A stretch of 64,000 nt of DNA from Bacillota bacterium (GCA_023436225.1 JAEZKA010000101.1:62001-126000), one strand, 5' to 3'. Shown: positions 24,061-34,065, counted from the stretch's first letter. The notes: generated by a model from the letters alone, not told the origin. Numbers and translations are program-made.

Positions 24061-24339
24061 TTAGCTTAATACAAGTCCACAATCACCATGGATCGCGCAC
24101 AAACCACCACCTGCTACATTATTAAGATCCTTTTCCGATAACGCACTCTGATGCGGGGGGATAAAAAGTGTCACGGTTGTAGCATCCTCTTCTAATGCTT
24201 TTACACTAAAATTATCCGGAAGAGTAATGCCAAATTCCTTCTTAATCGTTCCCTTAGGGTCCTTTAAAATGGATACTCTGAAAGCCTCGTCCTGCATTGC
24301 TTTTTCCATTACCTTATTCTGAAGTTCAATTCTATTCAT
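24061..24339 (-). CDS. NHLP-leader RiPP precursor peptide
   Basis: A 92-residue peptide with a long nitrile-hydratase-like leader (residues 1-78: IELQNKVMEKAMQDEAFR, LKDPKGTIKKEFGITLP, SVKALEEDATTVTLFIPP) ending LNNVAGG, a double-glycine cleavage site for the C39 peptidase. The remaining core is GLCAIHGDCGLVLS, 14 residues with two cysteines five apart. It would be modified by the radical SAM enzyme encoded upstream, cut and exported. The final structure cannot be predicted; Cys-based thioether crosslinks are likely. It is last in its operon. AAAGGAG precedes the ATG. Confidence 0.9.
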   Translation of the reverse strand: MNRIELQNKVMEKAMQDEAFRVSILKDPKGTIKKEFGITLPDNFSVKALEEDATTVTLFIPPHQSALSEKDLNNVAGGGLCAIHGDCGLVLS

Positions 24340-24419
24340 TATAGTTCTCCTTTCAAATCAGTATATTCGATGTTTACTACAGGGTATGAAATGATAATTC
24401 GTACAACGGGAGCCTGTAA

Positions 24420-25772
24420 TTAACTTTGGAATAATTGATTAATCTTTATGCTTAAAACATGATTGATAACATTATCCTTTATTGTATCCTCAGCGATAAG
24501 ACAGTCCGGTTCCTTGCCGTCAGAGGTATCATACTGGTAGGGGCATCCCCCCATACATACCGGAAGTAGCCTACATTTTGTACATTTCGGCCTTTCAAAC
24601 GGATCCCAGGTCATATTCTCAATTCTTCTCATCGCCTGTTTTTGCTTTTCTGTATCCTCTAAATCTCTATCCAATACATCTGCTATAGTAGCTTCTCTGT
24701 CTCCGATTGTATTCCAGCATTTATAAACATAACCATCCGGAGCAATCGAGAAGGAATTAATCTGATCATAAATACAGGAATTCCCCTTAGGAACAGGGAG
24801 TGCCTCACTTAAATCCTTTTTTAATCCTTTCTCCAACAACAATTTATTAAACCGTATTACAACGTCTTTGAACTCGTCCCGCTTAAGGCAGGTGTTTTCT
24901 ACATTACTGCAAAGCTTTGTATAAGGCTCAATCATCGCCGGATAAATGGAGGCATCCTTCAATTTTGCTTTCGACAGAAGTTCCAGAAGCTCTTCCATCG
25001 TAGCTAAGTTGTCTTTGTCAATATTAATCCTAATACTCACTTTGATTTTTGCTATTAAAAGCTTACTGATATTTTGAAGAATATGATTAAAATTAGTGTC
25101 CGGATCTCCCTTGATACCTTTTCTTGCAGAATGTAAGTCCGGCGTTCCGTCAAGAGTTATTTGAATATTACCTATCCCCAATTCCTTAAACCTGCCTATT
25201 TTATCATCATCCAGAAGATATCCGTTTGATACCATAAATGCACTGTAGTTACAATTATTTTCTTCGGCAAGCTTCATAAGCTTTTTTGACATTCTGCAAA
25301 TCTTATCCCAGGCCATTAAAGGTTCACCGCCAAACCAGCAGACGTGAATTTTTTTGACTCCCAACAGCGACCTTGAGGCAAATTGCAGAACTTGTTCTTC
25401 TATTTGCGGTGTCATATTCTCAACTCTTGTTCTATCCTCAAAGCAATAAAAACATTTAAGATTGCAGCGAAAGGTTGGCAGTATAGTTAACGATAATGTT
25501 TCCCTGCTGTATTTCTCTTTTGAATTTTTGTATTTCAAGATTTTTCTTTCATCGATATACTCATCAATGAGAAACCCGTTTGCTTTCAATTCATCTGTAA
25601 TCTTGTTCTGCTGCTCATCCTTTGGCTCCAATGCAGTTTTACTATTCTTCTCTAAAAGGCCAAGATATGTTTTATTAAGCTCCATGGCAGCCCCTGTAAA
25701 ACTGTTATAGATCACAGCATACTCGCTATTCTCAATCGGCCAGACAAAATTATATTCTGATACTTTCAGCAT
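24420..25772 (-). CDS. Radical SAM/SPASM peptide maturase
   Basis: A 450-residue enzyme. Residues 1-90 look like a peptide-recognition (RRE-like) region opening SEYNFVWPIENSEYAVIYNS. The radical SAM core has C103-x3-C107-x2-C110 (FRCNLKCFYCFE), WFGGEPL and ITLDGT. The C-terminal SPASM domain has CIYDQINSF, YKCWNTIG, then CTKCRLLPVCMGGCPY, ligating auxiliary Fe-S clusters. Such enzymes make thioether or C-C crosslinks on RiPP cores; the two-Cys core of the adjacent precursor is the obvious substrate. AGGAGG precedes the ATG. It lies 114 bases after the ABC gene and 80 before the precursor. Confidence 0.92.
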   Translation of the reverse strand: MLKVSEYNFVWPIENSEYAVIYNSFTGAAMELNKTYLGLLEKNSKTALEPKDEQQNKITDELKANGFLIDEYIDERKILKYKNSKEKYSRETLSLTILPTFRCNLKCFYCFEDRTRVENMTPQIEEQVLQFASRSLLGVKKIHVCWFGGEPLMAWDKICRMSKKLMKLAEENNCNYSAFMVSNGYLLDDDKIGRFKELGIGNIQITLDGTPDLHSARKGIKGDPDTNFNHILQNISKLLIAKIKVSIRINIDKDNLATMEELLELLSKAKLKDASIYPAMIEPYTKLCSNVENTCLKRDEFKDVVIRFNKLLLEKGLKKDLSEALPVPKGNSCIYDQINSFSIAPDGYVYKCWNTIGDREATIADVLDRDLEDTEKQKQAMRRIENMTWDPFERPKCTKCRLLPVCMGGCPYQYDTSDGKEPDCLIAEDTIKDNVINHVLSIKINQLFQS

Positions 25773-25886
25773 ATAAACCTCCTTCTACTACTTTCATTCC
25801 TTATAAACAGTATATTAATGAAAGCCAGCCTTGCAGGCTTTTATTAATTATGCATAAAAATGTAAAACTGGTAACTTACCTCTTTT

Positions 25887-28580
25887 TTATGCCAACTGCC
25901 GCTTGGCCAGTTCATAAAAGATACTTTTTCTCTCCATTAGTTCTTCATAACTTCCTTCTTCTACAACTCTACCTTTATCTATTACAAGGATTCTATCACA
26001 GTGGATAATGGTACTTAACCGGTGGGCTATGACAATTCTTGTGGCCTTGAGAGAATCAAGGGTTTCGCTTACCACTGCCTGTGTCTTATTGTCCAGAGCA
26101 CTGGTGGCTTCATCAAAAAAGATAATCCTTGGTTTATTGATCAATACGCGGGCGATCAGTAATCTCTGTCTCTGTCCTCCCGAAAGAGTGGACCCTCCTT
26201 CCGGTACGACTGTAAACAATCCCATAGGCATAGCTTTTATATCCTCATAAACTCCCGCTAGTTTTAACGCCTCGACTGCATCCTCCATCGTCAGATTAGG
26301 GTTCATTCCCATAATGTTGGATCGAATATCCCCTGTCATCATCTGACTGTTTTGCAGGACTACCCCAAGCTGTCTCCTGATAATTCTTAAATCCACCTTC
26401 TCCATATCATATCCGTCGTAATATATCTTACCTTCCTCAGGCTTCTCAAAGCCTAGAAGCAGTCTTAAAATGGTTGACTTCCCACATCCTGACGGTCCTA
26501 CAATCGCTACATATTCACCCTCTTTAATCTTAAGGGAGAAATCATTGAGGACGATCGGGGCTTCCGGCTGATATCGAAATGTAATATGCGACATCTCAAT
26601 ATTTCCATCCAGTTTTCCCGGGTTTTCCTTAAAGCTGTCATATTCCGGTACAGCCTGCAAAATAGGCTTTGTGCTTTCGTATAATGATTTTATGTTAATT
26701 ATGTTTGCTAAAACCCCTGACAATGCCAGAACAGCCGTAATAATTGCTATAAACGCACTATTAAATGCGATAAAGCTTCCTGTATCCAACTCCTCTATGT
26801 AAAACGTCGTGGAAAAGATCACCATTGAAGCGATAATTGGAAATACGCTGCTAAAGACATTCATACAATTACTGATCATACTGTTCTTAAAATTCAGTTT
26901 CTCTTGATTTCCATATGCCTTCGTCCATTGATGAAATGCTCTTTTTTCTGCACCCGCAGTACGAAATCTTGCAACACCGCCGATGATCTGAAAGATCTGT
27001 CCGGAAATCTGATTAGTTAATTTGGTAAGTTGACTTCGGTATCGAAGCTGAAGCTTACCACAAATGAAAGTAAATATCAGAATGATTAATATTAGAAGAA
27101 GAGTATATAATGACATCCTCAAACTATATTGCATCAGCAGGACAAAATTAAGCAGGGTAAAAACAGCAGAAAGTACACAAGTAATCACCGTACCGGATAT
27201 TTCCTTCCTGATTAAGCTAAATCCCATGGCGCGCATAGCCAGTTCTCCTGAACTGTACTTTCTGAAGAATGGTACGGGAAGGCTGATTAGCCTGTCCCAT
27301 ACAGCCGCCTGCAGGGAGGTCTCCGCTCTGTTTTCAATGCGAATTAAGGCAAAGCTTCGAGCTAACCCAAACAGTGCTCCCGATATACCAAAGGATATTA
27401 AAAGAAGAGCTGTCTGAATCAGCTGTCCCTTTTCCCCTTCCGGTATAATATGATTAAACACAATTGCATTGGCAATAGGCACTGACAAATTAAGGACGCC
27501 AGCTATAATGCCAATCAGAAGAGCTCGAATAATATCCCTTTTTATAAATCCATAGGTACAAAAGTGTATAATGTCAGATAGTTTAAGTTCTTTTACCGGT
27601 AATCTCCGGTAGAACATAAATGCCTTTGGATGAAGCTGTTGTGCCAGATTGTTATCGATTACCCTTTCTGTACCATCTACAGGATTAATCATCTTATATT
27701 TATTCTCGGCAATCGGTATCAACGCAACAGGTGTTTTTTTATCTGTGAAAAAGCCTAAAATCGGTCCGCCATCCTTTTTCCACCATTTCCCTGTCAGAAT
27801 GATCTGCCGAAATCTTACCTCAGATATTCTTACAATTTCATAAAGTGGATTAGGAGAATGCTCCAATATCGTATCCGACGGAAGCACCATCTGAATTCCC
27901 AAAGAATCTGCTACTAAGCGACAAGCTGCAGCAAGCACATTTTTAGGTAATTCCAAATGCTCGGTTAACTTATTTTTCTTCTTTTTTTGACCTACTATTT
28001 TAGTTAATTCCGTAATCGATGCATAGGAAGTATTCCGCTCCTCTATCTGCTTATTTATGATCCTCTGTTTCTCTTTTTGACAAATTGTCCTCATATAGAG
28101 AGCTGCCGCCTTTATCGCAGCTTGATTAAATTCAAGGAGCTTGATCATTGATATTTCATTCCAATCATTTCCCGGAATATAATAATCATGGAGGATTTCC
28201 TCTGTCTGCCTGATCCACTTAATCATTGACACTGACAGAAGATTTTTAATCTTTTCATCTGCACTGATTAATAAATTCTCTATATCCTTTACACGAACCC
28301 TAGCTAACTTTGCATCGTTCATACCGGTACATAAAAATACAATATCAATTCCCAAGTCAGAAAAGGGCTGAACACCAAACAGAATGTCTCCGGCAGTGTA
28401 CTGAGTTATATAATATTTTCTACCGGTGATTCCTACCTCATTATGTTCGGCAGCGAATATATTTACTGTGCTCTCTGTTACAATCCATGCATAAGTTTTA
28501 TCATTCAACAGGATTTCTCTGCTATCCCTGAAGCTGATCGGATCATATTCTATATTCTGTAATAATTCCTTCACCAACAA
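25887..28580 (-). CDS. NHLM-type bacteriocin export ABC transporter, permease/ATPase
   Basis: An 897-residue half-transporter of the NHLP/NHLM export family. The first 330 residues form a soluble region with a cyclic-nucleotide-binding-like fold and no C39 peptidase, as in the family's second subunit. A six-helix membrane domain (about 355-640) is followed by the nucleotide-binding domain: Walker A GPSGCGKST, signature LSGGQRQRL, Walker B IIFFDEATSALD, switch His in IAHRLS. It would pair with the C39-containing transporter encoded upstream to export the cleaved peptide. The start is TTG with GGGAGG nine bases upstream. Confidence 0.9.
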   Translation of the reverse strand: MLVKELLQNIEYDPISFRDSREILLNDKTYAWIVTESTVNIFAAEHNEVGITGRKYYITQYTAGDILFGVQPFSDLGIDIVFLCTGMNDAKLARVRVKDIENLLISADEKIKNLLSVSMIKWIRQTEEILHDYYIPGNDWNEISMIKLLEFNQAAIKAAALYMRTICQKEKQRIINKQIEERNTSYASITELTKIVGQKKKKNKLTEHLELPKNVLAAACRLVADSLGIQMVLPSDTILEHSPNPLYEIVRISEVRFRQIILTGKWWKKDGGPILGFFTDKKTPVALIPIAENKYKMINPVDGTERVIDNNLAQQLHPKAFMFYRRLPVKELKLSDIIHFCTYGFIKRDIIRALLIGIIAGVLNLSVPIANAIVFNHIIPEGEKGQLIQTALLLISFGISGALFGLARSFALIRIENRAETSLQAAVWDRLISLPVPFFRKYSSGELAMRAMGFSLIRKEISGTVITCVLSAVFTLLNFVLLMQYSLRMSLYTLLLILIILIFTFICGKLQLRYRSQLTKLTNQISGQIFQIIGGVARFRTAGAEKRAFHQWTKAYGNQEKLNFKNSMISNCMNVFSSVFPIIASMVIFSTTFYIEELDTGSFIAFNSAFIAIITAVLALSGVLANIINIKSLYESTKPILQAVPEYDSFKENPGKLDGNIEMSHITFRYQPEAPIVLNDFSLKIKEGEYVAIVGPSGCGKSTILRLLLGFEKPEEGKIYYDGYDMEKVDLRIIRRQLGVVLQNSQMMTGDIRSNIMGMNPNLTMEDAVEALKLAGVYEDIKAMPMGLFTVVPEGGSTLSGGQRQRLLIARVLINKPRIIFFDEATSALDNKTQAVVSETLDSLKATRIVIAHRLSTIIHCDRILVIDKGRVVEEGSYEELMERKSIFYELAKRQLA

Positions 28581-28620
28581 CTTAAGTACCCTCCCATCCT
28601 GTTATTGTTGTAATGTGATA

Positions 28621-30792
28621 CTAGGCATTAATCAGATCAGCATAATAACCCTTTTCCTGCATCAGCATTTCATGCGTTCCCCGTTGAACGATTTTCCCTT
28701 TGCTTAGAACAATGATTTCATCACAGTCTCTGATTGTACTTAGCCTATGAGCAACAATAATACAGGTACATCCGCGTTTTCTTATATTGTTATCTAGGAG
28801 TTGCTCCGTATTGGCATCCAGTGCACTGGTTGCCTCATCTAAAACAAGTATGGATGGATCATTTGCAAAAGCTCGTGCTATTTCTAATCTCTGCTTCTGC
28901 CCGCCGCTTAAATTTTTTCCGCCTTCCTCCATACGATTCGCATAACCCCCTGACCGGTTCGTGATATCATCATGGATCAAAGCATCCTTAGTAGCTCTTA
29001 AAAGATCCGGTTCACTGATACTATTATCCCATAGCGTTATATTATCCTTAATTGTTCCGCTAATCATGCAGATATCCTGATCTACCATGGATAAGGAACT
29101 GCAAAGTACATTTCTTGGTATCTCATTTCTTGGCTTTCCATCAAATAATATCTCTCCTGACCAGGGAGCTAATACTCCGGCAATCAATTTTGCTATGGTT
29201 GATTTGCCACATCCGGAACCGCCCACTAGGGCAACCCTTGAACCGGGTGTTAAGTTCAGTGAGAAATCCTCTATTAGAGGCTCTTCCAGAATACTATAAC
29301 CAAAGGTTAAATCTCTGACTTCAATGCTACCTTCCAATTTCTTATTTAATTCATCATGATCCGGTTCGATTGTTACATGATCAAGTAATGAATCCTCCGG
29401 GTAATTAAGAACATCCTCCAGTCTTTCGATATCGCTTTCCAGATTCTGAGTGGTGCTTCCCATATTCATCAAACTGCTTACCGGCTCAAAAAAGCTCGCC
29501 ATCAGGCTTTGGAAAGCAACCAGAAGGCCGACCGTCATATCGCCGATGATGATTTCATATCCGCCGATTATTAGTACCGCAGTAGTGGTTATAGCTGAAA
29601 TAAGCGTAGGTATTGTTAAGAGATAAGCGGAAGAGATATCCATATCCTGTGTTGCCTGAGCAACCTTAGCCTGATAACCTGACCACATGGTAAAGAAATC
29701 TCCTTCCGAACCGGTAGCCTTCAGGTTCTCAATTGTTTTAATCCCCGACATGGCAGTTCCAAGCATTTTGCCCTGATCCAGCATTAGCTTTTTATTCTTA
29801 TCCTTTCTCTTTGTCGATACTTTTTCTAAATACAGCATCTGAAGGATTGCCGATACTACAGCAAGCAACGTCAGCACAATATTATAACGGAACATTAATA
29901 TCATATAAAATATCAACAATACAATATTTAGAACAGAGGATGTAAGCTGTCCTGCGACCGCCATAGCAACTGTATTATTTGAGGACATTCTTGAAGTAAT
30001 GTCTCCGGCATATCTTTGTGAAAAGAATTCCATCGGCATACGGAGTACATGCCATAAAAATCTTCCGGATCCGATGACTGAGATTTTCATCTGCATCCGC
30101 AGCAGGCAGTATTCTCTAATCCAGGTAAGAATTCCCCTAAGCAATGCCGTGATGCACATTGCTGCTAGAAGAGGGAGCATCCAGTCAGATTTATGATCAA
30201 GCAGAATGTCATCAAGAAATACTGTGGAAAACACAGGAATGACAAAGCCGGGAATTATCATTGCAATACCGGTGAAAGCCAAGAATATTACAGCACTTTC
30301 ACTCCCCTTTAATCTTGCCAACAGTGATTTCCATATACTTGGAGCTCGTCCACCCTTTTGAAAGTCAGGTCCTTTTGTAAAAGTCATAACAACTCCGGTA
30401 AAAGCCTGGTCAAACTCTTCTTCTGATACTACGGATGCGCCTACTTCCGGATCTCTAAGATAGACTTTGCCTTTGCCAAAACCCTCTAAAACCAGAAAAT
30501 GATTAAAATTCCAGTGTATTATCATCGGCAGAGGCATATTCTTTAAATCATTCGGTTCCTTTCGATATGCCTGCACCTTAAGGCCGTATCTTCTGGCTGC
30601 TGTGCATATATTGCTGGCCTTACTGCCATCTCTTGATACCCCACAGGCAGTTCTCAGCTCCTCTAGTGTTACATATCTACCATAATAGGCAAGTATCATG
30701 GCAAGCGAAGCTGCTCCGCATTCTACTGCTTCCATCTGAAGTATGGTAGGCACCTTAACATGCTGATATCGTTTTTTATGTAGTAATTTCAA
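28621..30792 (-). CDS. NHLM-type ABC transporter with C39 leader peptidase
   Basis: About 723 residues. The N-terminal C39 cysteine peptidase has Gln and Cys in LQMEAVECGAASLAM, His in HWNFNHFLVLEG and Asp in YLRDPEVG. It is followed by a six-helix exporter domain and a nucleotide-binding domain (GGSGCGKST, LSGGQKQRLEIA, ILVLDEATSALD, VAHRLS). It removes the precursor leader after the GG site and exports the core. I favour a TTG start at 30792, eight bases after AGGGG; a GTG at 30801 touches that ribosome site. It follows the HlyD-like gene closely. Confidence 0.93.
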   Translation of the reverse strand: MKLLHKKRYQHVKVPTILQMEAVECGAASLAMILAYYGRYVTLEELRTACGVSRDGSKASNICTAARRYGLKVQAYRKEPNDLKNMPLPMIIHWNFNHFLVLEGFGKGKVYLRDPEVGASVVSEEEFDQAFTGVVMTFTKGPDFQKGGRAPSIWKSLLARLKGSESAVIFLAFTGIAMIIPGFVIPVFSTVFLDDILLDHKSDWMLPLLAAMCITALLRGILTWIREYCLLRMQMKISVIGSGRFLWHVLRMPMEFFSQRYAGDITSRMSSNNTVAMAVAGQLTSSVLNIVLLIFYMILMFRYNIVLTLLAVVSAILQMLYLEKVSTKRKDKNKKLMLDQGKMLGTAMSGIKTIENLKATGSEGDFFTMWSGYQAKVAQATQDMDISSAYLLTIPTLISAITTTAVLIIGGYEIIIGDMTVGLLVAFQSLMASFFEPVSSLMNMGSTTQNLESDIERLEDVLNYPEDSLLDHVTIEPDHDELNKKLEGSIEVRDLTFGYSILEEPLIEDFSLNLTPGSRVALVGGSGCGKSTIAKLIAGVLAPWSGEILFDGKPRNEIPRNVLCSSLSMVDQDICMISGTIKDNITLWDNSISEPDLLRATKDALIHDDITNRSGGYANRMEEGGKNLSGGQKQRLEIARAFANDPSILVLDEATSALDANTEQLLDNNIRKRGCTCIIVAHRLSTIRDCDEIIVLSKGKIVQRGTHEMLMQEKGYYADLINA

Positions 30793-30830
30793 ACAGAACA
30801 CCCCTCTATGCGAATCATAAACGCATTATC

Positions 30831-31790
30831 TCATCTTCCAAACAGGCTTTTCATCTGAGGAAATACCTTTTCTATCGGTCTTTGAGTCTCCACAATGACG
30901 AAGGCACTGCAGACTGTACCGTTTTCCAGTTTTATAGGAGGTCCATCCTCTGTTGACCACTGGTATCCGCTATCTGTATCCTTGTTAACCTCAAGTTCTG
31001 CCAAAACTTCCAGACAAACGTTATTCCCCGCATAAGACTCCGCAATTTTACTATTTCCTAATTTTTGTTCCGCTGTTTTTACTGAGATCGGATATTCAGA
31101 CACCGATACAACTCTTCCAAGTATGCATCCATATTCTTCTTCCTGAACAATACTAGGTGATATCTTTGTCTGCATCCCCGCTTTTAATTTTTTCCCGGAT
31201 GCAACGGGTACATAGAACACAGCCATTAAGTCATTTTCGTCTTTATCTTCATCTACTATACTGACTACAGAAGTACCGAGCTCCACTTTATCACCAACAG
31301 CTGCATTCACCTCAGTTACCCTTCCTGCTTTCGGTGAAATTATCACCGAGGTTTCGGCAAGCTTATTCTTTAGTGCCGTTACTTGCTGCTCATAATCCAA
31401 TATTTCGTTATCGTCAGCTCCGGAAGCCTTAAGGCTTTCCGTCTTCTCCATCAATATTGCTATCTGGTCTACAAGATCATTCTGGTTCATTCTGGCGACA
31501 ATTTCACCTGCTTTTATATAATCACCTGCTACTACACGGATATCCGAGATCTGCCCTTCACAAGACGAGCAGATTTCAGTCGTACCTCCGCTCGTAATCA
31601 ACATTCCATCTCCTGAAATATTGGTAGAAATACTTCCCGTAACACCCCAGATGATAGCCGCTACTAATATAGAGGCCACTGCAAGTAATGTAATCCATAA
31701 TTTTGAGCTTGTGACTATAATTAAGCGATCAAGCTGTTCCGGTGATGATAACCGATCTATCGATACTTTACGATATATATTCTGATCCAT
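30831..31790 (-). CDS. NHLP-system HlyD-family secretion protein
   Basis: About 319 residues: one N-terminal membrane segment (residues 35-53), then a periplasmic-adaptor fold with a biotinyl-lipoyl half (GQISDIRVVAGDYIKAGEIVARM), a short coiled coil and a second lipoyl half (SPKAGRVTEVNAAVGDKVELGTSVVSIV). The C-terminus ends LFGR. It would support peptide export by the two ABC proteins. The start at 31790 has GGAGG seven bases upstream. A longer frame from 31841 would overlap the lipoprotein gene and lacks a ribosome site. Confidence 0.88.
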   Translation of the reverse strand: MDQNIYRKVSIDRLSSPEQLDRLIIVTSSKLWITLLAVASILVAAIIWGVTGSISTNISGDGMLITSGGTTEICSSCEGQISDIRVVAGDYIKAGEIVARMNQNDLVDQIAILMEKTESLKASGADDNEILDYEQQVTALKNKLAETSVIISPKAGRVTEVNAAVGDKVELGTSVVSIVDEDKDENDLMAVFYVPVASGKKLKAGMQTKISPSIVQEEEYGCILGRVVSVSEYPISVKTAEQKLGNSKIAESYAGNNVCLEVLAELEVNKDTDSGYQWSTEDGPPIKLENGTVCSAFVIVETQRPIEKVFPQMKSLFGR

Positions 31791-31818
31791 ACCTGTTCCT
31801 CCATCTAAATTCGGTAAT

Positions 31819-32988
31819 TCAAGGATGTAACTGATTTCCATCTATATGAAATACATCCGTATATAAATAATTGCTGTTTTGTACTTTCTTTATGTACAGA
31901 TCGGAATCTACCAATTCGCCTTTGGCATTACAATTGAATTCTCCTGATACCCCCTGATAGTCAGTAATTTTTCTAAGTTCGTTGGCAATCTTTTCCGGCA
32001 TTGCCGATCCCGCTGCCTCCATGGCATGACATAACAGTTTAATACTGTCATACCCTTGGGCGGACCATGAATCAGGCAAATAGCCATATATTTTTTCATA
32101 TTTCTGTACATAATTCTTAGTCTCGATCCTGGCATCATTCGGATTAAATAATGTCGGAACTGCAATTCCTTCTGCATAGGCACCTAACGCAGACATCAAT
32201 GTTGTTCTATCAAATCCTGTCGCTCCAAGAATGGGAACCTGTATTCCTGACTCTTTCAGTAAACTTATATCATCTTTTGCAGATTCCAAAACATCCGCTA
32301 CTAAAATGGCATCGTAGTCCAGTGCTTCCCACTTTGCTTTCAGTTTCTTGATATTTCGACTGTTAATAGAAGTGACTCTATCAACAATATCTATACTGTT
32401 ATCATTAGAAGCATCTTCAAAATTATTAGCCAGGCCACGCCCATAGTCGTCATCCATATAACAAATCACGATTTTATTAAGTTTCTCTTTCGCAGCATAC
32501 TTTGCCAATATACCTGCATAATCCATATCATCATTAATCATGGAAAAAATGTAATCATATCCACTTGAGGTAAGTTGGGTACTGGTGGAAGCCGGAGTAA
32601 TCATAACCATATGATTGCGGTTATAAATATACGAAACAGTATTTGAAACTTTAGAATACCAATGTCCTATCACAGCAGAAACCTTCGGATCATCAGAAAA
32701 GTCCTGGGCAATCTCGGTAGCCACGGTAACCGTACCCTTATCATCAGCTGTGTTGATTGTAACCTGCTTTCCTAATACTCCCTTTTCATTCACTTCCTCA
32801 AGGGCCATCTGGATACCATCTGCAAAATGCGTCTCTTTATCTATCACTTCTTTCGGATAGGATAATCCAATTACAATCTCATCACTATTCTTAAGCCATT
32901 CTTCTCTTTTTTTTTGTACATCCTCCTTATCACAGGAAGTAAATAATAAACAAACTGTTAAAATAATTAGAAATATCTTTTTTGACAT
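31819..32988 (-). CDS. ABC-type solute-binding lipoprotein (Leu/Ile/Val-binding type)
   Basis: About 389 residues. The N-terminus is a lipoprotein signal (FLIILTVCLLFTSC, cleavage before Cys). The mature part is a periplasmic-binding type I fold as in amino-acid receptors: EIVIGLSYP, GIQMALEEVNEKGVLGKQV, VIGHWYSKVSNTVSYIYNR, TPASTSTQLT, ICYMDDDYGRGLANNFE, SWSAQGYDSIKLLCHAMEAAG. No matching permease or ATPase is in the window. It opens the RiPP operon 28 bases before the HlyD gene. It may act as a receptor, immunity or peptide-binding protein rather than in uptake. The ATG at 32988 is preferred over a TTG at 33000 abutting the ribosome site. Confidence 0.85.
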   Translation of the reverse strand: MSKKIFLIILTVCLLFTSCDKEDVQKKREEWLKNSDEIVIGLSYPKEVIDKETHFADGIQMALEEVNEKGVLGKQVTINTADDKGTVTVATEIAQDFSDDPKVSAVIGHWYSKVSNTVSYIYNRNHMVMITPASTSTQLTSSGYDYIFSMINDDMDYAGILAKYAAKEKLNKIVICYMDDDYGRGLANNFEDASNDNSIDIVDRVTSINSRNIKKLKAKWEALDYDAILVADVLESAKDDISLLKESGIQVPILGATGFDRTTLMSALGAYAEGIAVPTLFNPNDARIETKNYVQKYEKIYGYLPDSWSAQGYDSIKLLCHAMEAAGSAMPEKIANELRKITDYQGVSGEFNCNAKGELVDSDLYIKKVQNSNYLYTDVFHIDGNQLHP

Positions 32989-33235
32989 ACTTTTTCTCAA
33001 TCTCCTATAATAAGATATATTATATTATAATTATCCTGTTTGCAGCGTACAATGTACATAAGTACAATCCTATTCCATGAAAAGTACAGTCTATTCACAT
33101 AAAAATGTACTTTTGGACAGTCAGTATTAAATGCAAAAAAAGTAGCTTATATCCGAAGATTAAAGCTACAAAATTATTACCTAATAGTATTTCTATCTAT
33201 CTTTTATACTGATATCATGATTCTATAATCTTCTA

Positions 33236-33480
33236 TCCCGATGTTTGCTTACTATACGCGATTTTATAAGCAACTTCAATATCTCAAGATGAAACAAGAC
33301 AAATTTCAAATCCCCATATATTTCCTCTCAGAACACCATATAACACATGACGGAACACTATAAAATCCCAAATGCATATCCTCCCCTTTTTAGTGAAATG
33401 ACTGGCACAATGGTGTGTCAGGCTTTTTGCTCATACACAATGGCGTGGTGGGCTGTTTGCTTTTATGTAATGTAACCTTC
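33236..33480 (+). repeat. Intergenic repeat copy D
   Basis: Contains CTATACGCGATTTTATAAGC, ATAACACATGACGGAACAC, GCATATCCTCCCCTTTTTAG and two successive loop motifs (CACAATGGTGTG, CACAATGGCGTG). The two motifs suggest that the terminal hairpin has been duplicated. The region 33001-33235, the likely promoter region of the RiPP operon, shows no consensus promoter that I can defend. Confidence 0.7.
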
Positions 33481-33844
33481 ATAACCATACTTCCTTTTAC
33501 GACAATTAAGCTACTTTGCATACATAATAGCAAAACTGTAAGTAATCGTAAATCCAATATACCTGACAATCTATGCAATTATTGTATAAACATCATACTT
33601 AAGGTAGTTCGCACATGATGAAGCACCATGAAATATAAAATGTTTGGTTATATCCTTCTTCTTATTACTATATTTGCAGTAAAATCTTTTGTTTGTTATG
33701 TCTCCCTTTAACAGTCCATAATTGTAGTGTAATACATTTTTATCCAAATTCTAGCTTTTGAATTTAATAATATTTCATATTTGATAAATGCAAATATTCG
33801 CTGCCAAACCGCAATATCACTTTACATTTACTTGGAATTGTGTT

Positions 33845-33955
33845 ACAGTAAATATAAGAAAAGGAGTAACCGACCACAAGGTGGTTAGCCTCCTAATATG
33901 GCTTACTGCCCCTACTAAGTGTCCGGCTAAGACAAGGGGCAGTTATTTTTTATGC
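33845..33955 (+). ncRNA. Putative antisense antitoxin RNA
   Basis: On the plus strand TTTACA and TACAGT, 17 bases apart (33821-33849), form a promoter. The RNA would begin with a hairpin (ACCAC-AAG-GTGGT) followed by TTAGCCTCC, a sequence also present in the toxin leader and complementary to its ribosome site. It ends in a strong terminator (ACTGCCCCT with its complement, then TATTTTTTAT) just over the 3' end of the toxin gene. This layout matches type I toxin-antitoxin pairs such as txpA/RatA. Confidence 0.55.
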
Positions 33956-34041
33956 TTATTATTCCTATTATTTAAATAGGTAAGCAGTGCAATGATTACT
34001 AATACAAAAGTAAATAAATCACTATATGTAACATAATTCAT
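33943..34041 (-). CDS. Type I toxin, holin-like small membrane peptide
   Basis: A 32-residue peptide beginning MNYVTYSDLFTFVLVIIALL and ending in a basic, Asn-rich tail (NNRNNKHKK). One membrane helix plus a charged tail is typical of TxpA/BsrG-type 'putative holin-like toxins' that depolarise the membrane. GGGAGG lies eight bases before the ATG but is paired in a hairpin. The promoter, leader, toxin and converging antisense RNA are all present, so this copy looks functional. Confidence 0.7.
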   Translation of the reverse strand: MNYVTYSDLFTFVLVIIALLTYLNNRNNKHKK

Positions 34042-34049
34042 CAGCACCA

Positions 34050-34065
34050 CCTCCCTTCTGGGAGG
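34050..34065 (-). promoter_or_regulatory. Hairpin that masks the toxin ribosome site
   Basis: CCTCCC-AGAA-GGGAGG in the toxin mRNA. The 3' arm is the ribosome-binding site itself, so translation would be off unless the stem opens, a common feature of type I toxin messages. Confidence 0.7.

Noticed and set aside
33788..33979. A 63-codon plus-strand frame
   Set aside because: It covers the antisense RNA promoter, hairpin and terminator; the RNA and the opposite-strand toxin explain the sequence better.
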